Of a DNA stretch of 59,743 nucleotides, positions 27,059-36,696 are shown piece by piece. Position numbers and translations under genes: made by a program. Source of the DNA: Flavobacteriales bacterium (GTDB lineage: Bacteria > Bacteroidota > Bacteroidia > Flavobacteriales > TMED113); assembly GCA_002714185.1 (NCBI GenBank), contig PAWM01000016.1:102045-161787 (forward strand), in the 5' to 3' direction. Each line of letters starts with the position of its first letter. Positions within the stretch are counted from its first letter, which is position 1. Below the pieces are notes generated by a model. It did no database searches. It saw only the letters and a list, made by a program, of their open reading frames with translations, and was not told the DNA's origin.

Positions 27059-28180
27059 TTATTTAATTAATAAAATTCTTATAATCGTTTCTTTGTTTGG
27101 AATAGACTTATATATAGAAACTTCTCCCTTATGATATTCTTCAATAATTCTTTTGACTAATGACAATCCTAATCCCCATCCTCTTTTCTTAGAAGTAAAT
27201 CCTGGCTTAAAAATTTCTTTAAACATCGCTTTTTTAATTCCCTTTCCATTATCAGTAAAATCAATAACTATATAATTTTTATTTTCATTTACATCAATAC
27301 TAATTTTTCCTTTTTCGTCTATTGCATCTACTGAATTTTTAATGATATTCTCAACAACCCACTCAAATAAATCTACATTTATTAAGACCTTTGTTTCTTG
27401 TTTTTTTGTGTTTAATTTTAGTGATATTTTTTTTGAAACTCTTTTTTTCATATAATACACTGACTTCTCTAACACTATATTTATATCTCTGTTTTCTAAT
27501 TTTGGCAAGGAACCTATTTTAGAAAATCTTGAGGCAATAATTTTTAAACGATCTAAATCTTTTTCTATATCAATTAATGTATTTTTATCAATACTTTTTT
27601 TCTTTAAATACTCAAGCCAACCCATAAGAGATGAAAGAGGTGTTCCAATTTGATGAGCTGTTTCTTTCGCCATACCTATCCAAACTTTATTTTGTTGAGC
27701 AACCCTTGCATTACTGAAAGCTGAATAAGCAATTAACATAAATGCTATTATAACTAAAAAAATAAAAAAAGGAAAATACTTTAATTGTTGTAATATTTTT
27801 GAATCCTTATAATATATATATTCTTTTGAACCATCAATTAATTCAAGTTCAATAGGAGGATATTTTTTCATCATTAATAAAAGCTCCTTTTCAGGGTTCT
27901 TTACATTTCTATGTGCTTTAATTTCACCATTTTCATCTATTTGAATTACAGGTACTGTTGTATTATTATTTACTACTTCAAATACAAAACCTAAATCAAA
28001 ATTTGAATTATTAATATCGGATAATTCCTTAGTAGCTTTAGCCCACAAAGCAACCTTTTTTTGTTCTTCTATTTTAAATTGAGAAGCTAAATTATTTGTA
28101 TATAATAATGTCAATATAATTATTAATAATCCTAAAAATAACAATCCTTTATAAGAAATATTTTGTAATTGAAATTCCAT
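27059..28180 (-). CDS. Membrane sensor histidine kinase
   Basis: A 373-residue kinase with membrane helices at about 12-28 and 136-155 bordering a periplasmic sensor domain. The H-box His175 is in KETAHQIGTPLSSL, the N-box is IIKNSVDAID, and the G-boxes are DNGKGIKKAMF and KKRGWGLGLSLVKRI. The unusual QIGTP H-box is typical of Bacteroidota orphan kinases. No response-regulator gene is adjacent, so the partner and signal are unknown. Confidence 0.9.
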   Translation of the reverse strand: MEFQLQNISYKGLLFLGLLIIILTLLYTNNLASQFKIEEQKKVALWAKATKELSDINNSNFDLGFVFEVVNNNTTVPVIQIDENGEIKAHRNVKNPEKELLLMMKKYPPIELELIDGSKEYIYYKDSKILQQLKYFPFFIFLVIIAFMLIAYSAFSNARVAQQNKVWIGMAKETAHQIGTPLSSLMGWLEYLKKKSIDKNTLIDIEKDLDRLKIIASRFSKIGSLPKLENRDINIVLEKSVYYMKKRVSKKISLKLNTKKQETKVLINVDLFEWVVENIIKNSVDAIDEKGKISIDVNENKNYIVIDFTDNGKGIKKAMFKEIFKPGFTSKKRGWGLGLSLVKRIIEEYHKGEVSIYKSIPNKETIIRILLIK

Positions 28181-28201
28181 ACATCTAAATTAAAATATAA
28201 T

Positions 28202-28930
28202 TTAACTATCTTTTTTTAAATACTTTACTTCTTGTGAGGTTAAAGCTCTCCATTTTCCTAATGGAAGCTTTTTTTTATTTAAAATAGAGTATGAAACCCT
28301 ATCTAATTTTAAAACTTTATAACCAAGCGACTCAAATATTCTTCTTACAATTCGATTTTTTCCAACATGTATCATTAATTCTATTTTTAAGCCACTTTCT
28401 TCAATATACTTTATGTCATCAACATAAATAATCCCGTCATCTAAAAGAATTCCTTTCTGAATATCTTTAAAATGTGCTTTTTTTAATCTTTTATTTAATG
28501 TTACATTATATTTTTTACTAATATTATATTTGGGGTGCATCATTTTTTTTGCTAAAATCCCATCATTAGTAAACAATAATAATCCAGTTGTATCCCTGTC
28601 TAATCGACCTACTGGAACTAGCCGCTCTTTACAAGCATTGCTAATTAATGACATAACTGTCTTTCTTCCCATTTCGTCTTTCATTGTAGTTATATAACCT
28701 TTTGGTTTATTTAATAATAGATATTTTTTTTTTTCTGGAAAGATTCTAATGCCCTTTAAGCATACAATATCTGTGTTTGATTTAACTTTCTGACCCAACT
28801 CGGTTATAATAGTATTATTAATCGAAATCACTCCTTCTTTAATCAGTTTATCTGCCTTTCTTCTTGAGCATACACCTGACATCGAAATAAAACGATTTAA
28901 TCTAATTTCATCTTTATTACTATTTTTCAT
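28202..28930 (-). CDS. Pseudouridine synthase, RsuA/RluB family
   Basis: rRNA large- or small-subunit pseudouridine synthase. It starts with an S4 RNA-binding domain (IRLNRFISMSGVCSRRKADKL), followed by the catalytic block LVPVGRLDRDTTGLLLFTNDG with the active-site Asp, and ends with HVGKNRIVRRIFESLGYKV. 242 residues. RluB (23S U2605) is the more likely assignment in Bacteroidota, but RsuA cannot be excluded. Overlaps the LD-carboxypeptidase gene by 11 bp. Confidence 0.9.
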   Translation of the reverse strand: MKNSNKDEIRLNRFISMSGVCSRRKADKLIKEGVISINNTIITELGQKVKSNTDIVCLKGIRIFPEKKKYLLLNKPKGYITTMKDEMGRKTVMSLISNACKERLVPVGRLDRDTTGLLLFTNDGILAKKMMHPKYNISKKYNVTLNKRLKKAHFKDIQKGILLDDGIIYVDDIKYIEESGLKIELMIHVGKNRIVRRIFESLGYKVLKLDRVSYSILNKKKLPLGKWRALTSQEVKYLKKDS

Positions 28931-29846
28931 AACTAATCTCTGAAAATTCTGTATTTACATCTAAGTGTATTTTTGCTCCTATAACAAGAGGGTGATTTGT
29001 ATTAGAATGACCTATCGGGAAATCAAAAGCAATAGGATAATTATATTTTGATACTATGTCTCTAATTATTTGGTGTGTTGTCTTACCAAATGAAATTTCA
29101 TTATCCAAAATATTGGTCATTTGACCTACAATAAGACCTTTTAAATTTTTTAAAACACCAGCACGATCTAAAATATACATCATCCTTTCGATTTGATATC
29201 TGTATTCATCAATATCTTCTATAAAAAGGATGTATTGTTTTTTTAATAATAAAAAAGAAGAGGAGCCAATCATACTACATAAAATAGAAAGATTTCCACC
29301 AATCAGTACACCAGAACAACTTCCATATACATTTAAATTATTATTACTTATTTTAATTTTTTCTTTATCTCCTCTTAACAAATCAAATATCATATCAATA
29401 CTTTTTTGTTTTGTGTTTTTAAAATTATATGGCATGGGGCCGTGAATTGAAGATACTTTGTGCTTTACATATATATGTATAAGTATGGTAGTAGCATCAC
29501 TAAAACCTATTAACCATTTTGGTTTTTCTAAAAAGATTTTAAAATTAATACTATCAATTAGTTGAATGCATCCGTAGCCTCCGCGAGCAAAAAAAATAGC
29601 TTTTGTTTGTGAATCATTTAGTGCAGATTCTAAACCAAGAATTCTATTTTCATTTGAACCAGCAAAAATATTTTGCCGCTTATATAGCCTATCATTTATT
29701 TTTACTCTAAATCCATTTCTTTTAATTATCTCTTTTGCATAAAAAAGGTCTGATTTATCGATAAACCTTGCCGGAGCAACAATTTCAATTTGATCGCCAG
29801 AGTTTAAAAAAGAAGGCATTCTACTACTTATACTATTTATTGTCAA
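28920..29846 (-). CDS. S66 LD-carboxypeptidase
   Basis: Cytosolic peptidase that cuts the terminal D-Ala from murein tetrapeptides during wall recycling. Motifs: AIFFARGGYGCIQLID, KWLIGFSDATTIL with the nucleophile Ser, VSSIHGPM, ILFIEDIDEYRYQIERMM with the Glu, and the late GHSNTNHPLVIGA with the His. 308 residues, full length. Divergent from metG, with 35 bp between them. Confidence 0.93.
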   Translation of the reverse strand: MTINSISSRMPSFLNSGDQIEIVAPARFIDKSDLFYAKEIIKRNGFRVKINDRLYKRQNIFAGSNENRILGLESALNDSQTKAIFFARGGYGCIQLIDSINFKIFLEKPKWLIGFSDATTILIHIYVKHKVSSIHGPMPYNFKNTKQKSIDMIFDLLRGDKEKIKISNNNLNVYGSCSGVLIGGNLSILCSMIGSSSFLLLKKQYILFIEDIDEYRYQIERMMYILDRAGVLKNLKGLIVGQMTNILDNEISFGKTTHQIIRDIVSKYNYPIAFDFPIGHSNTNHPLVIGAKIHLDVNTEFSEISYEK

Positions 29847-29881
29847 TCTTTTAATATATTTTTACACAATATAGCAAAACT

Positions 29882-31573
29882 ATGACAGATTCTTCCAGAT
29901 TTACTATTACTGCTGCATTACCTTATGCAAATGGGCCAATTCATATAGGTCATTTGGCAGGAGTATATATTCCTGCTGATATTTTTGCTAGATATAATCG
30001 AATTATTGGTAATGATGTGCTATTTGTATGTGGCTCTGATGAACATGGTGTTCCAATTACTATAACTGCTAAGAAAAACAATACAACACCAAAAGAAATA
30101 ATTGATAAATATCACAAAATGATTAAAAACTCATTTAATGATATCGGCATATCATTTGACATTTATGATCGTACTTCTAGTGATATCCATCATAAAACTG
30201 CTTCATCTTTTTTTAAAAAACTCTATGATGATAACTTATTTGAGGAAAAAATATCTGAACAATATTTTGATGAAAATGAAAACACTTTTTTAGCAGATCG
30301 ATATATCACAGGCACATGTCCTATATGTAAACATAATGAAGCATATGGTGATCAATGTGAAAAATGTGGCACAAGCTTAGATGCAAGTGAATTAATAAAT
30401 CCTTCCTCTGCTTTGAGCGGAAGTAAATTAATTAAAAAAAAAACTAAACATTGGTACCTCCCTTTAAACAAATATCAAAATTGGTTAGAAAAATGGATTC
30501 TAAATGACAAAAAAAAATCCTGGAAAACTAATGTGCTAGGTCAATGTCAATCATGGATAAAAAGTGGACTCCATCCACGAGCTGTCACTAGAGACTTGGA
30601 ATGGGGTGTCAAAATTCCAATACAGGATGAAGATGGAAAAGTCCTATATGTGTGGTTTGATGCTCCCATTGGATACATTTCAGCAACAAAAAAATGGGCA
30701 CAAAATAATAATACAAACTGGGAATCTTATTGGTGTGATGATAAAACTAAATTAATTCACTTTATAGGTAAAGACAATATTGTTTTTCATTGTATTATTT
30801 TTCCAAGTATGTTAAAAGCACACGGTAATTATATTTTACCTCAAAATGTCCCTGCTAATGAATTTCTAAATTTAGAAGGTCATAAAATATCAACTTCAAG
30901 AAACTGGGCTGTATGGCTACATGAATACTTAATTGAATTCCCTAACCAGCAAGATGTTCTTAGATATGTTTTATGTGTTAATGCTCCAGAAACAAAAGAT
31001 AATGACTTTACATGGAAAGATTTTCAAGCAAGAAACAATAATGAATTGGTTGCAATATTTGGAAATTTTATAAACAGAGTATTTGTTTTATGTCATAAAT
31101 ACTGGAAGGGTGAAGTTCCTTTAAAACATAAACTTGAAACTATTGACCTAGATATGATTGAGTTAATAAAAACTACACCCTCTGTTGTAGGATCACATAT
31201 TGAAAATTATAAATTTCGATTTGCAATACAAGCATTCATTGATCTAGCTAGACAAGGAAATAAATACTTAGCTGAAACTGAACCTTGGAAACTTATTAAA
31301 CAAGATAATTTAAAATTAAGGACAGAAACAATTTTATATATATCTATTCAATTAGCTGCTACATTAAGTATGTTGTGTTTTCCATTTATGCCATTTACTG
31401 CAAAAAAATTACAAGACATGCTTGGTGTTACAGAATCGCAGTCATGGAATAATGCAGATAATTGGGAAAAAATAAAATCTGGACATATAATTCAAAAGCC
31501 CTCCCTACTTTTTTCTATTATTGAAGATGATGCTATTGAAAAACAAATTCAACAATTAAAAGACAATAAATAA
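29882..31573 (+). CDS. metG: Methionine--tRNA ligase, without the C-terminal tRNA-binding domain
   Basis: Charges tRNA-Met. The HIGH-type motif is in [16 protein letters not shown], the knuckle zinc site is [18 protein letters not shown], and the KMSKS-type loop reads HKISTSRNW, as in the MetG1 subfamily. At 563 residues it ends shortly after the anticodon-binding helices; the EMAP-like C-terminal domain that makes many Bacteroidota MetGs about 680-690 residues is missing. ATG 29882 fits the family start. Confidence 0.95.
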   Translation: MTDSSRFTITAALPYANGPIHIGHLAGVYIPADIFARYNRIIGNDVLFVCGSDEHGVPITITAKKNNTTPKEIIDKYHKMIKNSFNDIGISFDIYDRTSSDIHHKTASSFFKKLYDDNLFEEKISEQYFDENENTFLADRYITGTCPICKHNEAYGDQCEKCGTSLDASELINPSSALSGSKLIKKKTKHWYLPLNKYQNWLEKWILNDKKKSWKTNVLGQCQSWIKSGLHPRAVTRDLEWGVKIPIQDEDGKVLYVWFDAPIGYISATKKWAQNNNTNWESYWCDDKTKLIHFIGKDNIVFHCIIFPSMLKAHGNYILPQNVPANEFLNLEGHKISTSRNWAVWLHEYLIEFPNQQDVLRYVLCVNAPETKDNDFTWKDFQARNNNELVAIFGNFINRVFVLCHKYWKGEVPLKHKLETIDLDMIELIKTTPSVVGSHIENYKFRFAIQAFIDLARQGNKYLAETEPWKLIKQDNLKLRTETILYISIQLAATLSMLCFPFMPFTAKKLQDMLGVTESQSWNNADNWEKIKSGHIIQKPSLLFSIIEDDAIEKQIQQLKDNK

Positions 31574-31578
31574 ATTAT

Positions 31579-32205
31579 ATGATCCGACTAATTGTAATAT
31601 TTATTGGATTATTTGTAACGCTCTTATCCAATGGACAAGTTAAGCACTTTTTGCCTAATGATTCTACTCAGGTAAAAATAGAGTCATCTATAAATTATGA
31701 TAAATTACCCTTTAAAATGAAAATGATGAAAAACATGCTTCCTAATAAAAGTGTTTCTTATTATTCTAAAATTGGTAATCGCACTGAAATTGATACCGAT
31801 GGGAAAATAATGGGAAAAAAAATTATTAGCTCAACAATTATAATTCAAAATTATAGACATGCAATTACATCGATCCATATGTCAGCAAAAATCAATGACA
31901 GTATTGTTGAAAATGTTATTAAAAAAATGCCTATTCCTAAAAACCCCAATTCAATTATTTCATTTTATGATGAGCATCGAAAAATTCACGATTTTAACTG
32001 TGTTTATTTTATTAGCGAAAATGATTCAATAAAAATAGATGGATTTTTAACAAAAGAAATAAGTGGAGTAGGTGAATTTGAAAATGTTGGTATGCCATTA
32101 GATTATACAACAAATCATAAAAAGGATAAATATATTTCATCTACTAAAGTTCAAAAAATTCTAATAGAACCTTTTAATGACAGTAAATATATTATCTATG
32201 ATTGA
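31579..32205 (+). CDS. Exported protein of unknown function
   Basis: A 208-residue protein with a signal peptide (LIVIFIGLFVTLLSNGQ) that starts 5 bp after metG and is probably co-transcribed. The mature part has short beta-rich segments such as KIGNRTEIDTDGKIMG and DFNCVYFISEND, reminiscent of DUF4412-type exported proteins, but the match is too weak to name. No tail of the T9SS type. It marks the switch from core genes to the accessory region. Confidence 0.65.
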   Translation: MIRLIVIFIGLFVTLLSNGQVKHFLPNDSTQVKIESSINYDKLPFKMKMMKNMLPNKSVSYYSKIGNRTEIDTDGKIMGKKIISSTIIIQNYRHAITSIHMSAKINDSIVENVIKKMPIPKNPNSIISFYDEHRKIHDFNCVYFISENDSIKIDGFLTKEISGVGEFENVGMPLDYTTNHKKDKYISSTKVQKILIEPFNDSKYIIYD

Positions 32206-32243
32206 GTAATTAATTAATAAAAATTAAATATCTTTAATTAATT

Positions 32244-33047
32244 ATGAAAATTATTCTATCATTTTTTATGATCCCTTTTTTTCTTCTTAGTCAAGAATTC
32301 TCTCCAGGGACATTAGTAGAACTACCCACTCCTATTTGTTATAACTCGTCTGTTATGCTAAGTTTTGAAACACTACCCTCGGGCAATAATAACGGCGACT
32401 ATAGTTATAACTGGCAAAAATCATGGAATGGAACAAATTGGTTTTATATTGATGCTATAGAAAATCCATCTGAGACAAGTTATGAAACCGATTTATTAAA
32501 TATAGATACTTATTATCGTGTTCTTGTTTCTCATAACAATATTACACTTACAACTAATGAAGTTATTGTTTATGTCTTGCCTGAGTTAGAATCAGGAGTA
32601 TTAAAAGAAATTGATACTCTTTGTATTAATACTAATTCAATGATTCAATTTGAAATTGAACCATTCGGTGCAGAATTAAGCTGGGGTGGATTTGCTGATT
32701 TTTCTTATCAATGGCAGCAAGGTATTATTACTAACATCGATATTGGTACACCTGCCCCTATTGAGTGGATTTCAATCGGCAATGATGAAAGTACATATTT
32801 TCCTGATTTAGCTGAGGGGTTATATTATTTTCGATGTCTCGTTACTTCAACACATGGTTGTGGAACAGTAGTTACAGATGCTATTCTTGTTCAAATTATG
32901 GAGTGCGCTAATTCTAATTTAACTGAATTAAATTCCACGACAAAAATTATTAAAAAAATAAATATTTTAGGTCAAACAAATAGTAATAACATTACTCTAA
33001 CTATTTATAATGACGGGTCCGTTGATAAAAAATTAATTATTAAATAA
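32244..33047 (+). CDS. Secreted protein with Ig-like repeats and a T9SS-like C-terminal tail
   Basis: 267 residues. Signal peptide MKIILSFFMIPFFLLSQ. The body has two beta-sandwich-like units: SYNWQKSWNGTNWFYIDA (about 45-62) and FSYQWQQG (about 155-162), each followed by YYRVLV or YYFRCLVTSTHGC, typical of Ig-like domains of Bacteroidota surface proteins. The last 35 residues form the common tail, KKINILGQ followed by TIYNDGSVDKKLIIK. Likely exported through T9SS. Binding target unknown. Confidence 0.7.
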   Translation: MKIILSFFMIPFFLLSQEFSPGTLVELPTPICYNSSVMLSFETLPSGNNNGDYSYNWQKSWNGTNWFYIDAIENPSETSYETDLLNIDTYYRVLVSHNNITLTTNEVIVYVLPELESGVLKEIDTLCINTNSMIQFEIEPFGAELSWGGFADFSYQWQQGIITNIDIGTPAPIEWISIGNDESTYFPDLAEGLYYFRCLVTSTHGCGTVVTDAILVQIMECANSNLTELNSTTKIIKKINILGQTNSNNITLTIYNDGSVDKKLIIK

Positions 33048-33089
33048 TTACATTTTATAAAATATAGATTCTTTTAATTACAATATGTT

Positions 33090-33413
33090 TTGAAAAAAAA
33101 ACAACTGATTAAAAAAAAAATAAATAAGGAAATTCAACGAGTTTCAAATAATATTATAGAGTATGAGAAAATGGCTCAGCCAATTTCTCCAGATGATGCA
33201 ATTGGTCGTGTGTCAAGGATGGATGCTATAAATAATAAAAGTGTTTTAGATGCTGCCTTAAGAAAAGCCAAAATTAAACTAGAAAAATTGTTATTAGCAC
33301 AAAAAGAAATCAATAATAAAAATTTTGGGCTATGTGTTCGTTGCTCATGTGAAATTCCTATCGAAAGATTGATTATTATTCCTGAAAGTAAAAAATGTGT
33401 GTCCTGCTCATAA
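33090..33413 (+). CDS. TraR/DksA-type zinc finger protein
   Basis: A 107-residue protein with an N-terminal lysine-rich coiled coil (about 1-75) and a C-terminal C4 zinc finger in GLCVRCSCEIPIERL and KKCVSCS. DksA-like proteins bind the RNA polymerase secondary channel; this shorter form may be a regulator or a stress factor. The start is TTG at 33090; the ATG five bases upstream leads to a TGA after two codons. Confidence 0.82.
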   Translation: MKKKQLIKKKINKEIQRVSNNIIEYEKMAQPISPDDAIGRVSRMDAINNKSVLDAALRKAKIKLEKLLLAQKEINNKNFGLCVRCSCEIPIERLIIIPESKKCVSCS

Positions 33414-33434
33414 ATATATTTTTTACAAAAAAAC

Positions 33435-33442
33435 TATATTTA
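33435..33442 (+). promoter_or_regulatory. -7 box TATATTTA, four bases before the ATG at 33447
   Basis: Match to the Bacteroidota -7 element TAnnTTTG with A for the last G. The 4-base distance to the start codon would place the transcript start at or very near the ATG, giving a leaderless mRNA. Confidence 0.5.
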
Positions 33443-33446
33443 TATT

Positions 33447-33926
33447 ATGGATACACTAAGTCATGCTTTATGGGGAAGAGGTTTGTTTGGCTACAAAGGG
33501 CGACCATATTGGAGTCTTTTTTTTGGAGCACTACCGGATTTATTTTCATTTGGTATATATTTTTTATTTAGCTTAATTTTTCACCCAACTACTATGCAAA
33601 GTGGTAGACCTAATTTAGAAGATTTACCTAACTATATTTTTTCATTATACGATCTTACACATAGTATTTTGATTGCATTTTTTATTATTTACTTAGTATT
33701 TACTTTTGTAAGTAAAAATTTTGCCTTTGCTATGTTAGCATGGCCTTTTCATATACTGTTAGATTTTCCATTTCACACCGCTGAATTCTTTCCAACTCCT
33801 ATACTCTGGCCAATTATAGATGTTAAATTTAACGGTATTTCATGGGGGAATTCTTACGTATGGTTTTCAAATATTGCAGGTATAATTATACTTTTTATTT
33901 ATAGATATAAAACCCATAGACAGTGA
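33447..33926 (+). CDS. Membrane protein, possibly YdjM-like metal-dependent hydrolase fold
   Basis: 159 residues, about four membrane segments. It opens with MDTLSHALWGRGLFG and later has FFGALPDLFSFG and AWPFHILLDFPFH, a scatter of His and Asp at membrane edges that resembles YdjM/DUF457 membrane-bound hydrolases. The assignment is tentative. It overlaps the next gene by 4 bp (GTGA). Confidence 0.65.
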   Translation: MDTLSHALWGRGLFGYKGRPYWSLFFGALPDLFSFGIYFLFSLIFHPTTMQSGRPNLEDLPNYIFSLYDLTHSILIAFFIIYLVFTFVSKNFAFAMLAWPFHILLDFPFHTAEFFPTPILWPIIDVKFNGISWGNSYVWFSNIAGIIILFIYRYKTHRQ

Positions 33927-34204
33927 AAATAAGACTAATAAAAATATTTAGAATTATCACACTATTGGAGGGATTGTCATATATTTTACTACTAATTGCT
34001 ATGCCAATTAAATACCTACTACATAATGAAAAATACGTGCAAATGTTAGGAATGCCACATGGAGTATTATTTCTGCTTTATGTATTACTAGCTTTATATT
34101 TTTATAGAAAAATGAAATGGCATATTAAAGATCTAATTATTATTCTAATTTGCTCAATTATTCCTCTAGGAACTTTTTATGTAGACTATAAGTATTTAAG
34201 CTAA
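33923..34204 (+). CDS. DUF3817 domain-containing membrane protein
   Basis: A 93-residue protein with three membrane helices. The DUF3817 hallmarks are present: FRIITLLEGLSYILLL near the N-terminus, then MPHGVLFLLYVLLA and a final FYVDYKYL. GTG start at 33923 overlaps the preceding stop, so the pair is translationally coupled. Function unknown. Confidence 0.8.
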   Translation: MKIRLIKIFRIITLLEGLSYILLLIAMPIKYLLHNEKYVQMLGMPHGVLFLLYVLLALYFYRKMKWHIKDLIIILICSIIPLGTFYVDYKYLS

Positions 34205-34211
34205 AATCTTG

Positions 34212-34679
34212 TTAGGATTTTCTATTATTAAATATTTGATTCATTTTATCAAATCGAAAAGAAAAAATACTTTCTAATTGTTTTCTAATAAAAAGTCTAT
34301 GAACCAAATTTCCTAATAAACCTAAAGGTAATTTATATGAAATAATATCTGTCATTAAAACACCATTGTCTTTTATTTCAAACAAATGTTGATGATGCCA
34401 TATTTTGTATGGGCCGACCCTTTGCTCATCAACAAAATATTTATTTTTTTGCATATGTGTTATCTCTGTAACCCAGTTCATTGGTATTTTAAATATTGGG
34501 GATACTTTATAAGTAATAATCATACCAGGATACATTTTGCTAGCTAAATTATTTGAAGTAATAATAAAATTCATCTGCTCTGGAGTAATTTTTTTTAAAT
34601 TTTTTGGTGATGAAACAAAGTCCCATACTTCATCTATATTAGCTTCTAAAAATTGTTCTTTTACAAGTTGATAAATCAT
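34212..34679 (-). CDS. SRPBCC family protein (START-like ligand-binding fold)
   Basis: 155 residues. The N-terminal ANIDEVWDFVSSPKNLKKITP and central VTEITHMQKNKYFVDEQRVGPYKIWHHQHLFE match the polyketide cyclase/CoxG-like SRPBCC proteins common in Bacteroidota. It probably binds a hydrophobic small molecule; the ligand is not evident. No signal peptide. Confidence 0.85.
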   Translation of the reverse strand: MIYQLVKEQFLEANIDEVWDFVSSPKNLKKITPEQMNFIITSNNLASKMYPGMIITYKVSPIFKIPMNWVTEITHMQKNKYFVDEQRVGPYKIWHHQHLFEIKDNGVLMTDIISYKLPLGLLGNLVHRLFIRKQLESIFSFRFDKMNQIFNNRKS

Positions 34680-34704
34680 ATTATTAAAAAATTATACTGA
34701 ATAG

Positions 34705-34866
34705 TTATTTAGATTTTAAAAGCTTCTTTAACTGATGTTTTAATTTATCTAATTTCATTTTTCTCCACCAAACTTTATTGTCATCACCCTGCTCTTCTGC
34801 ACGATGAATTTTTTTATTAAGCTTATTTATTTTCTTGTTTAAGTATGCTGAATCTATCTTTTTCAC
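34705..34866 (-). CDS. Small lysine-rich protein, unknown
   Basis: A 53-residue basic, helical frame starting at GTG 34866: MKKIDSAYLNKKINKL, then HRAEEQGDDNKVWWRKMKLD and a lysine-rich end. The heptad-like spacing of Leu/Ile suggests a coiled coil. It directly follows the SRPBCC gene's 5' side on the same strand. Similar short basic proteins occur in flavobacteria, but I cannot name the family. Confidence 0.55.
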   Translation of the reverse strand: MKKIDSAYLNKKINKLNKKIHRAEEQGDDNKVWWRKMKLDKLKHQLKKLLKSK

Positions 34867-34938
34867 AGTTTACAATTTACAAAATTAATAACTAGTTTAC
34901 ATAAGTATTTACTTATATATATTCATAAACGATTTAAA

Positions 34939-35115
34939 TTGATTTCAATTGCAGATTGGTGGTCAACTAAAAATTTATCTCAAAAAAGCGAGAACAAAAT
35001 AAACGAATATGTAAAAAACGGCTGGGAATTTATCAATATAATACAGACCATAAGGTGGGTCAACTTTAATTACCTTTGTGAAAGGTATTTGATAAAATAT
35101 ATAATTTATTACTAA
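34939..35115 (+). CDS. Micro-protein resembling DUF4177, probably decayed
   Basis: A 58-residue frame from TTG 34939. ISIADWWSTKNLSQKSENKI and VKNGWEF align with the DUF4177-like protein at 56136 (VYDWWSAQSLAKKMETELN and KDGWTL). The N-terminus has no ATG in frame (the frame is open further upstream), and the C-terminal part after GWEF is unrelated, so this may be a fragment. The last 4 bp overlap the convergent small gene at 35112. Confidence 0.45.
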   Translation: MISIADWWSTKNLSQKSENKINEYVKNGWEFINIIQTIRWVNFNYLCERYLIKYIIYY

Positions 35116-35261
35116 AAAGAGTTTTTTGAATTATTACTTAATTTATTTAACAATTTTTTGAAGTCTTTTTTGATGCTTTTTATATCATAAACTTTTATTT
35201 TTTTATCATCGTATGTGTAATAAGCACCTAGCTCTAGCTTTTCACTATAAATATGTTTCAT
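35112..35261 (-). CDS. Small protein of unknown function
   Basis: A 49-residue frame with ATG start at 35261: MKHIYSEKLELGAYYTYDDK, then KIKVYDIKSIKKDFKKLL and a Ser/Asn-rich end. Amphipathic and basic, no membrane segment. Codon use matches the neighbours. No family recognised. Confidence 0.5.
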   Translation of the reverse strand: MKHIYSEKLELGAYYTYDDKKIKVYDIKSIKKDFKKLLNKLSNNSKNSF

Positions 35262-35344
35262 AATACTATTATTTAATATTAATATGTTTAGAATAGAGCA
35301 AAAATAATGCCAAAATAGAGCCGGATAACTATTAAAAAAACAAT

Positions 35345-35352
35345 TATATTTG
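35345..35352 (+). promoter_or_regulatory. -7 box TATATTTG upstream of the lipoprotein gene at 35372
   Basis: Exact TAnnTTTG element 19 bases before the ATG, so this gene would have a short leader rather than none. Confidence 0.5.
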
Positions 35353-35371
35353 AATTATTAAAATACTTTTT

Positions 35372-35761
35372 ATGGAAAAAATAAAATCACTAATAATCAT
35401 AACTTGCATCAGTGTAAGTATAATTTTTTCATCTTGTGAAAAGACTGAAATAAATAAAGAAAATAATAGCTGTTGTGCAAATTCTGAAATACACCAAATG
35501 AGAATGGCTATGCAAGAAGATGGATACATTGAAGTAGAAAGCATCAGCATAGAAAAAATTGAATGTTATTTTGAAGCATGGGATAAAACAATTATAACAC
35601 CTGTTGCTGGCTTATTTAACTATTATAATCAAAACAATGATTGGGTTGCTTCAATTGACTTTGGAGATGGGAATTGTGATCAATGGGGAATTAAAAGCTG
35701 GGACACTAATATATTCCCTAATAACCCAGAAGGAATATTAGAGTTTTCATTATTTGAATAA
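35372..35761 (+). CDS. Small lipoprotein, unknown function
   Basis: 129 residues with a lipoprotein signal, lipobox SIIFSSC at Cys22. The mature part contains NNSCCANSEIHQMRMAMQ and WVASIDFGDGNCDQWGIKSW, the latter resembling the FGxGxCDxWA segment of PKD/prokaryotic calcium-binding exported proteins. No tail of the T9SS type. Function unknown. Confidence 0.65.
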   Translation: MEKIKSLIIITCISVSIIFSSCEKTEINKENNSCCANSEIHQMRMAMQEDGYIEVESISIEKIECYFEAWDKTIITPVAGLFNYYNQNNDWVASIDFGDGNCDQWGIKSWDTNIFPNNPEGILEFSLFE

Positions 35762-35909
35762 TACACTACTGTATTTTAATAAATTACACAGAAATTTTAA
35801 TCATTTTAGAACTTTATTTATGTTTCAAACTTGCCGTGAAATTTTTTCTTTAAGAAAGTTGGGATAGCAATTAGAGCTTATCAAAACCTATCTATCTACT
35901 ATATAATTG

Positions 35910-35917
35910 TATTTTTG
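35910..35917 (+). promoter_or_regulatory. -7 box TATTTTTG, four bases before the ATG at 35922
   Basis: Exact TAnnTTTG with the same four-base spacing to ATG seen at several other genes here. Suggests leaderless transcription. Confidence 0.5.
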
Positions 35918-35921
35918 AGTT

Positions 35922-36374
35922 ATGAGAATATTCTTAATAGTTTCTATATTTCCCTTATTTTTGATTGGTCAAAATAAGTTAAATGGATTATCTGATAATG
36001 GTCCATTTTACTCTAAAAATCTTGTTGGATGTGAAGATGCAGATGAAGTGATTTTAAATATTCTCTCAATATTCATAAATGACCCTGAATTTGGGTTTTT
36101 TGGGTGTGCTGATATAATTCCCTACTTAGAGTCCCAAACAATAATCCCATTAAATTGTAGCACAAATTTAACTCCACTAGGCTATTTCAATATGAGTGTA
36201 TCAGATGTTTGTGAGTGTTCTTGCCAAGAATTCTTAAACTTATATAATACCTCTTTAAAGAATCCAAAAATCATCAAAAATATTTCTATTCTTGGACAAG
36301 GAATCCTGAAGCAAACGATATTTATAGAAGTATATGATGATGGAACTTTTAGAAAAAAAGTTATTCTTAAATAA
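35922..36374 (+). CDS. Short Cys-containing secreted protein with a T9SS-like tail
   Basis: 150 residues. Signal MRIFLIVSIFPLFLIGQ, a body of only about 95 residues with cysteines in LVGCEDADEV, FFGCADIIPYL, PLNCS and VCECSCQEFL, then the common tail (KNISILGQ followed by EVYDDGTFRKKVILK). The even number of body cysteines suggests disulfides in the secreted form. The body matches no family I know. One of the smallest proteins with this tail here. Confidence 0.65.
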   Translation: MRIFLIVSIFPLFLIGQNKLNGLSDNGPFYSKNLVGCEDADEVILNILSIFINDPEFGFFGCADIIPYLESQTIIPLNCSTNLTPLGYFNMSVSDVCECSCQEFLNLYNTSLKNPKIIKNISILGQGILKQTIFIEVYDDGTFRKKVILK

Positions 36375-36426
36375 TTCTACTTAACTAGAAACTATTTATT
36401 CTTTTTTTTCTTCTACTCAATCTTAT

Positions 36427-36624
36427 TTATTCTCCTACTGGCTTAACATTTACTGCTCTCTTACCTTTTGGGTCATCAGCTAATTCAAACTCAACAGCAT
36501 CACCATCCTTTATAGGTGCTGATAAACCACTTGAATGTACAAAATAATCTTTTCCACTACCTTCTTCACAAATAAATCCAAAGCCTTTAGTGTGATTGAA
36601 AAACTTTACAGTTCCTTTTTCCAT
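36427..36624 (-). CDS. Cold-shock domain protein
   Basis: A 65-residue single CSD protein: MEKGTVKFFNHTKGFGFICE with RNP1 (KGFGFI), then DYFVHSSGL with RNP2-like (YFVH). Binds single-stranded RNA/DNA and acts as an RNA chaperone; such genes are usually cold-induced. The long 5' region (36625-36708) is shared with the divergent SOUL gene. Confidence 0.95.
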   Translation of the reverse strand: MEKGTVKFFNHTKGFGFICEEGSGKDYFVHSSGLSAPIKDGDAVEFELADDPKGKRAVNVKPVGE

Positions 36625-36696
36625 AATATATATAATTTATTTAGTTGGCAAATATAGTTCATAATATTGATATTTTAGCAATTATTAGAATAAGTA

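Noticed and set aside
35762-35921. Possible small RNA or gene in the 160-bp gap
   Set aside because: No open frame of note, no strong hairpin with a T-tract; only the -7 box for the next gene was found.
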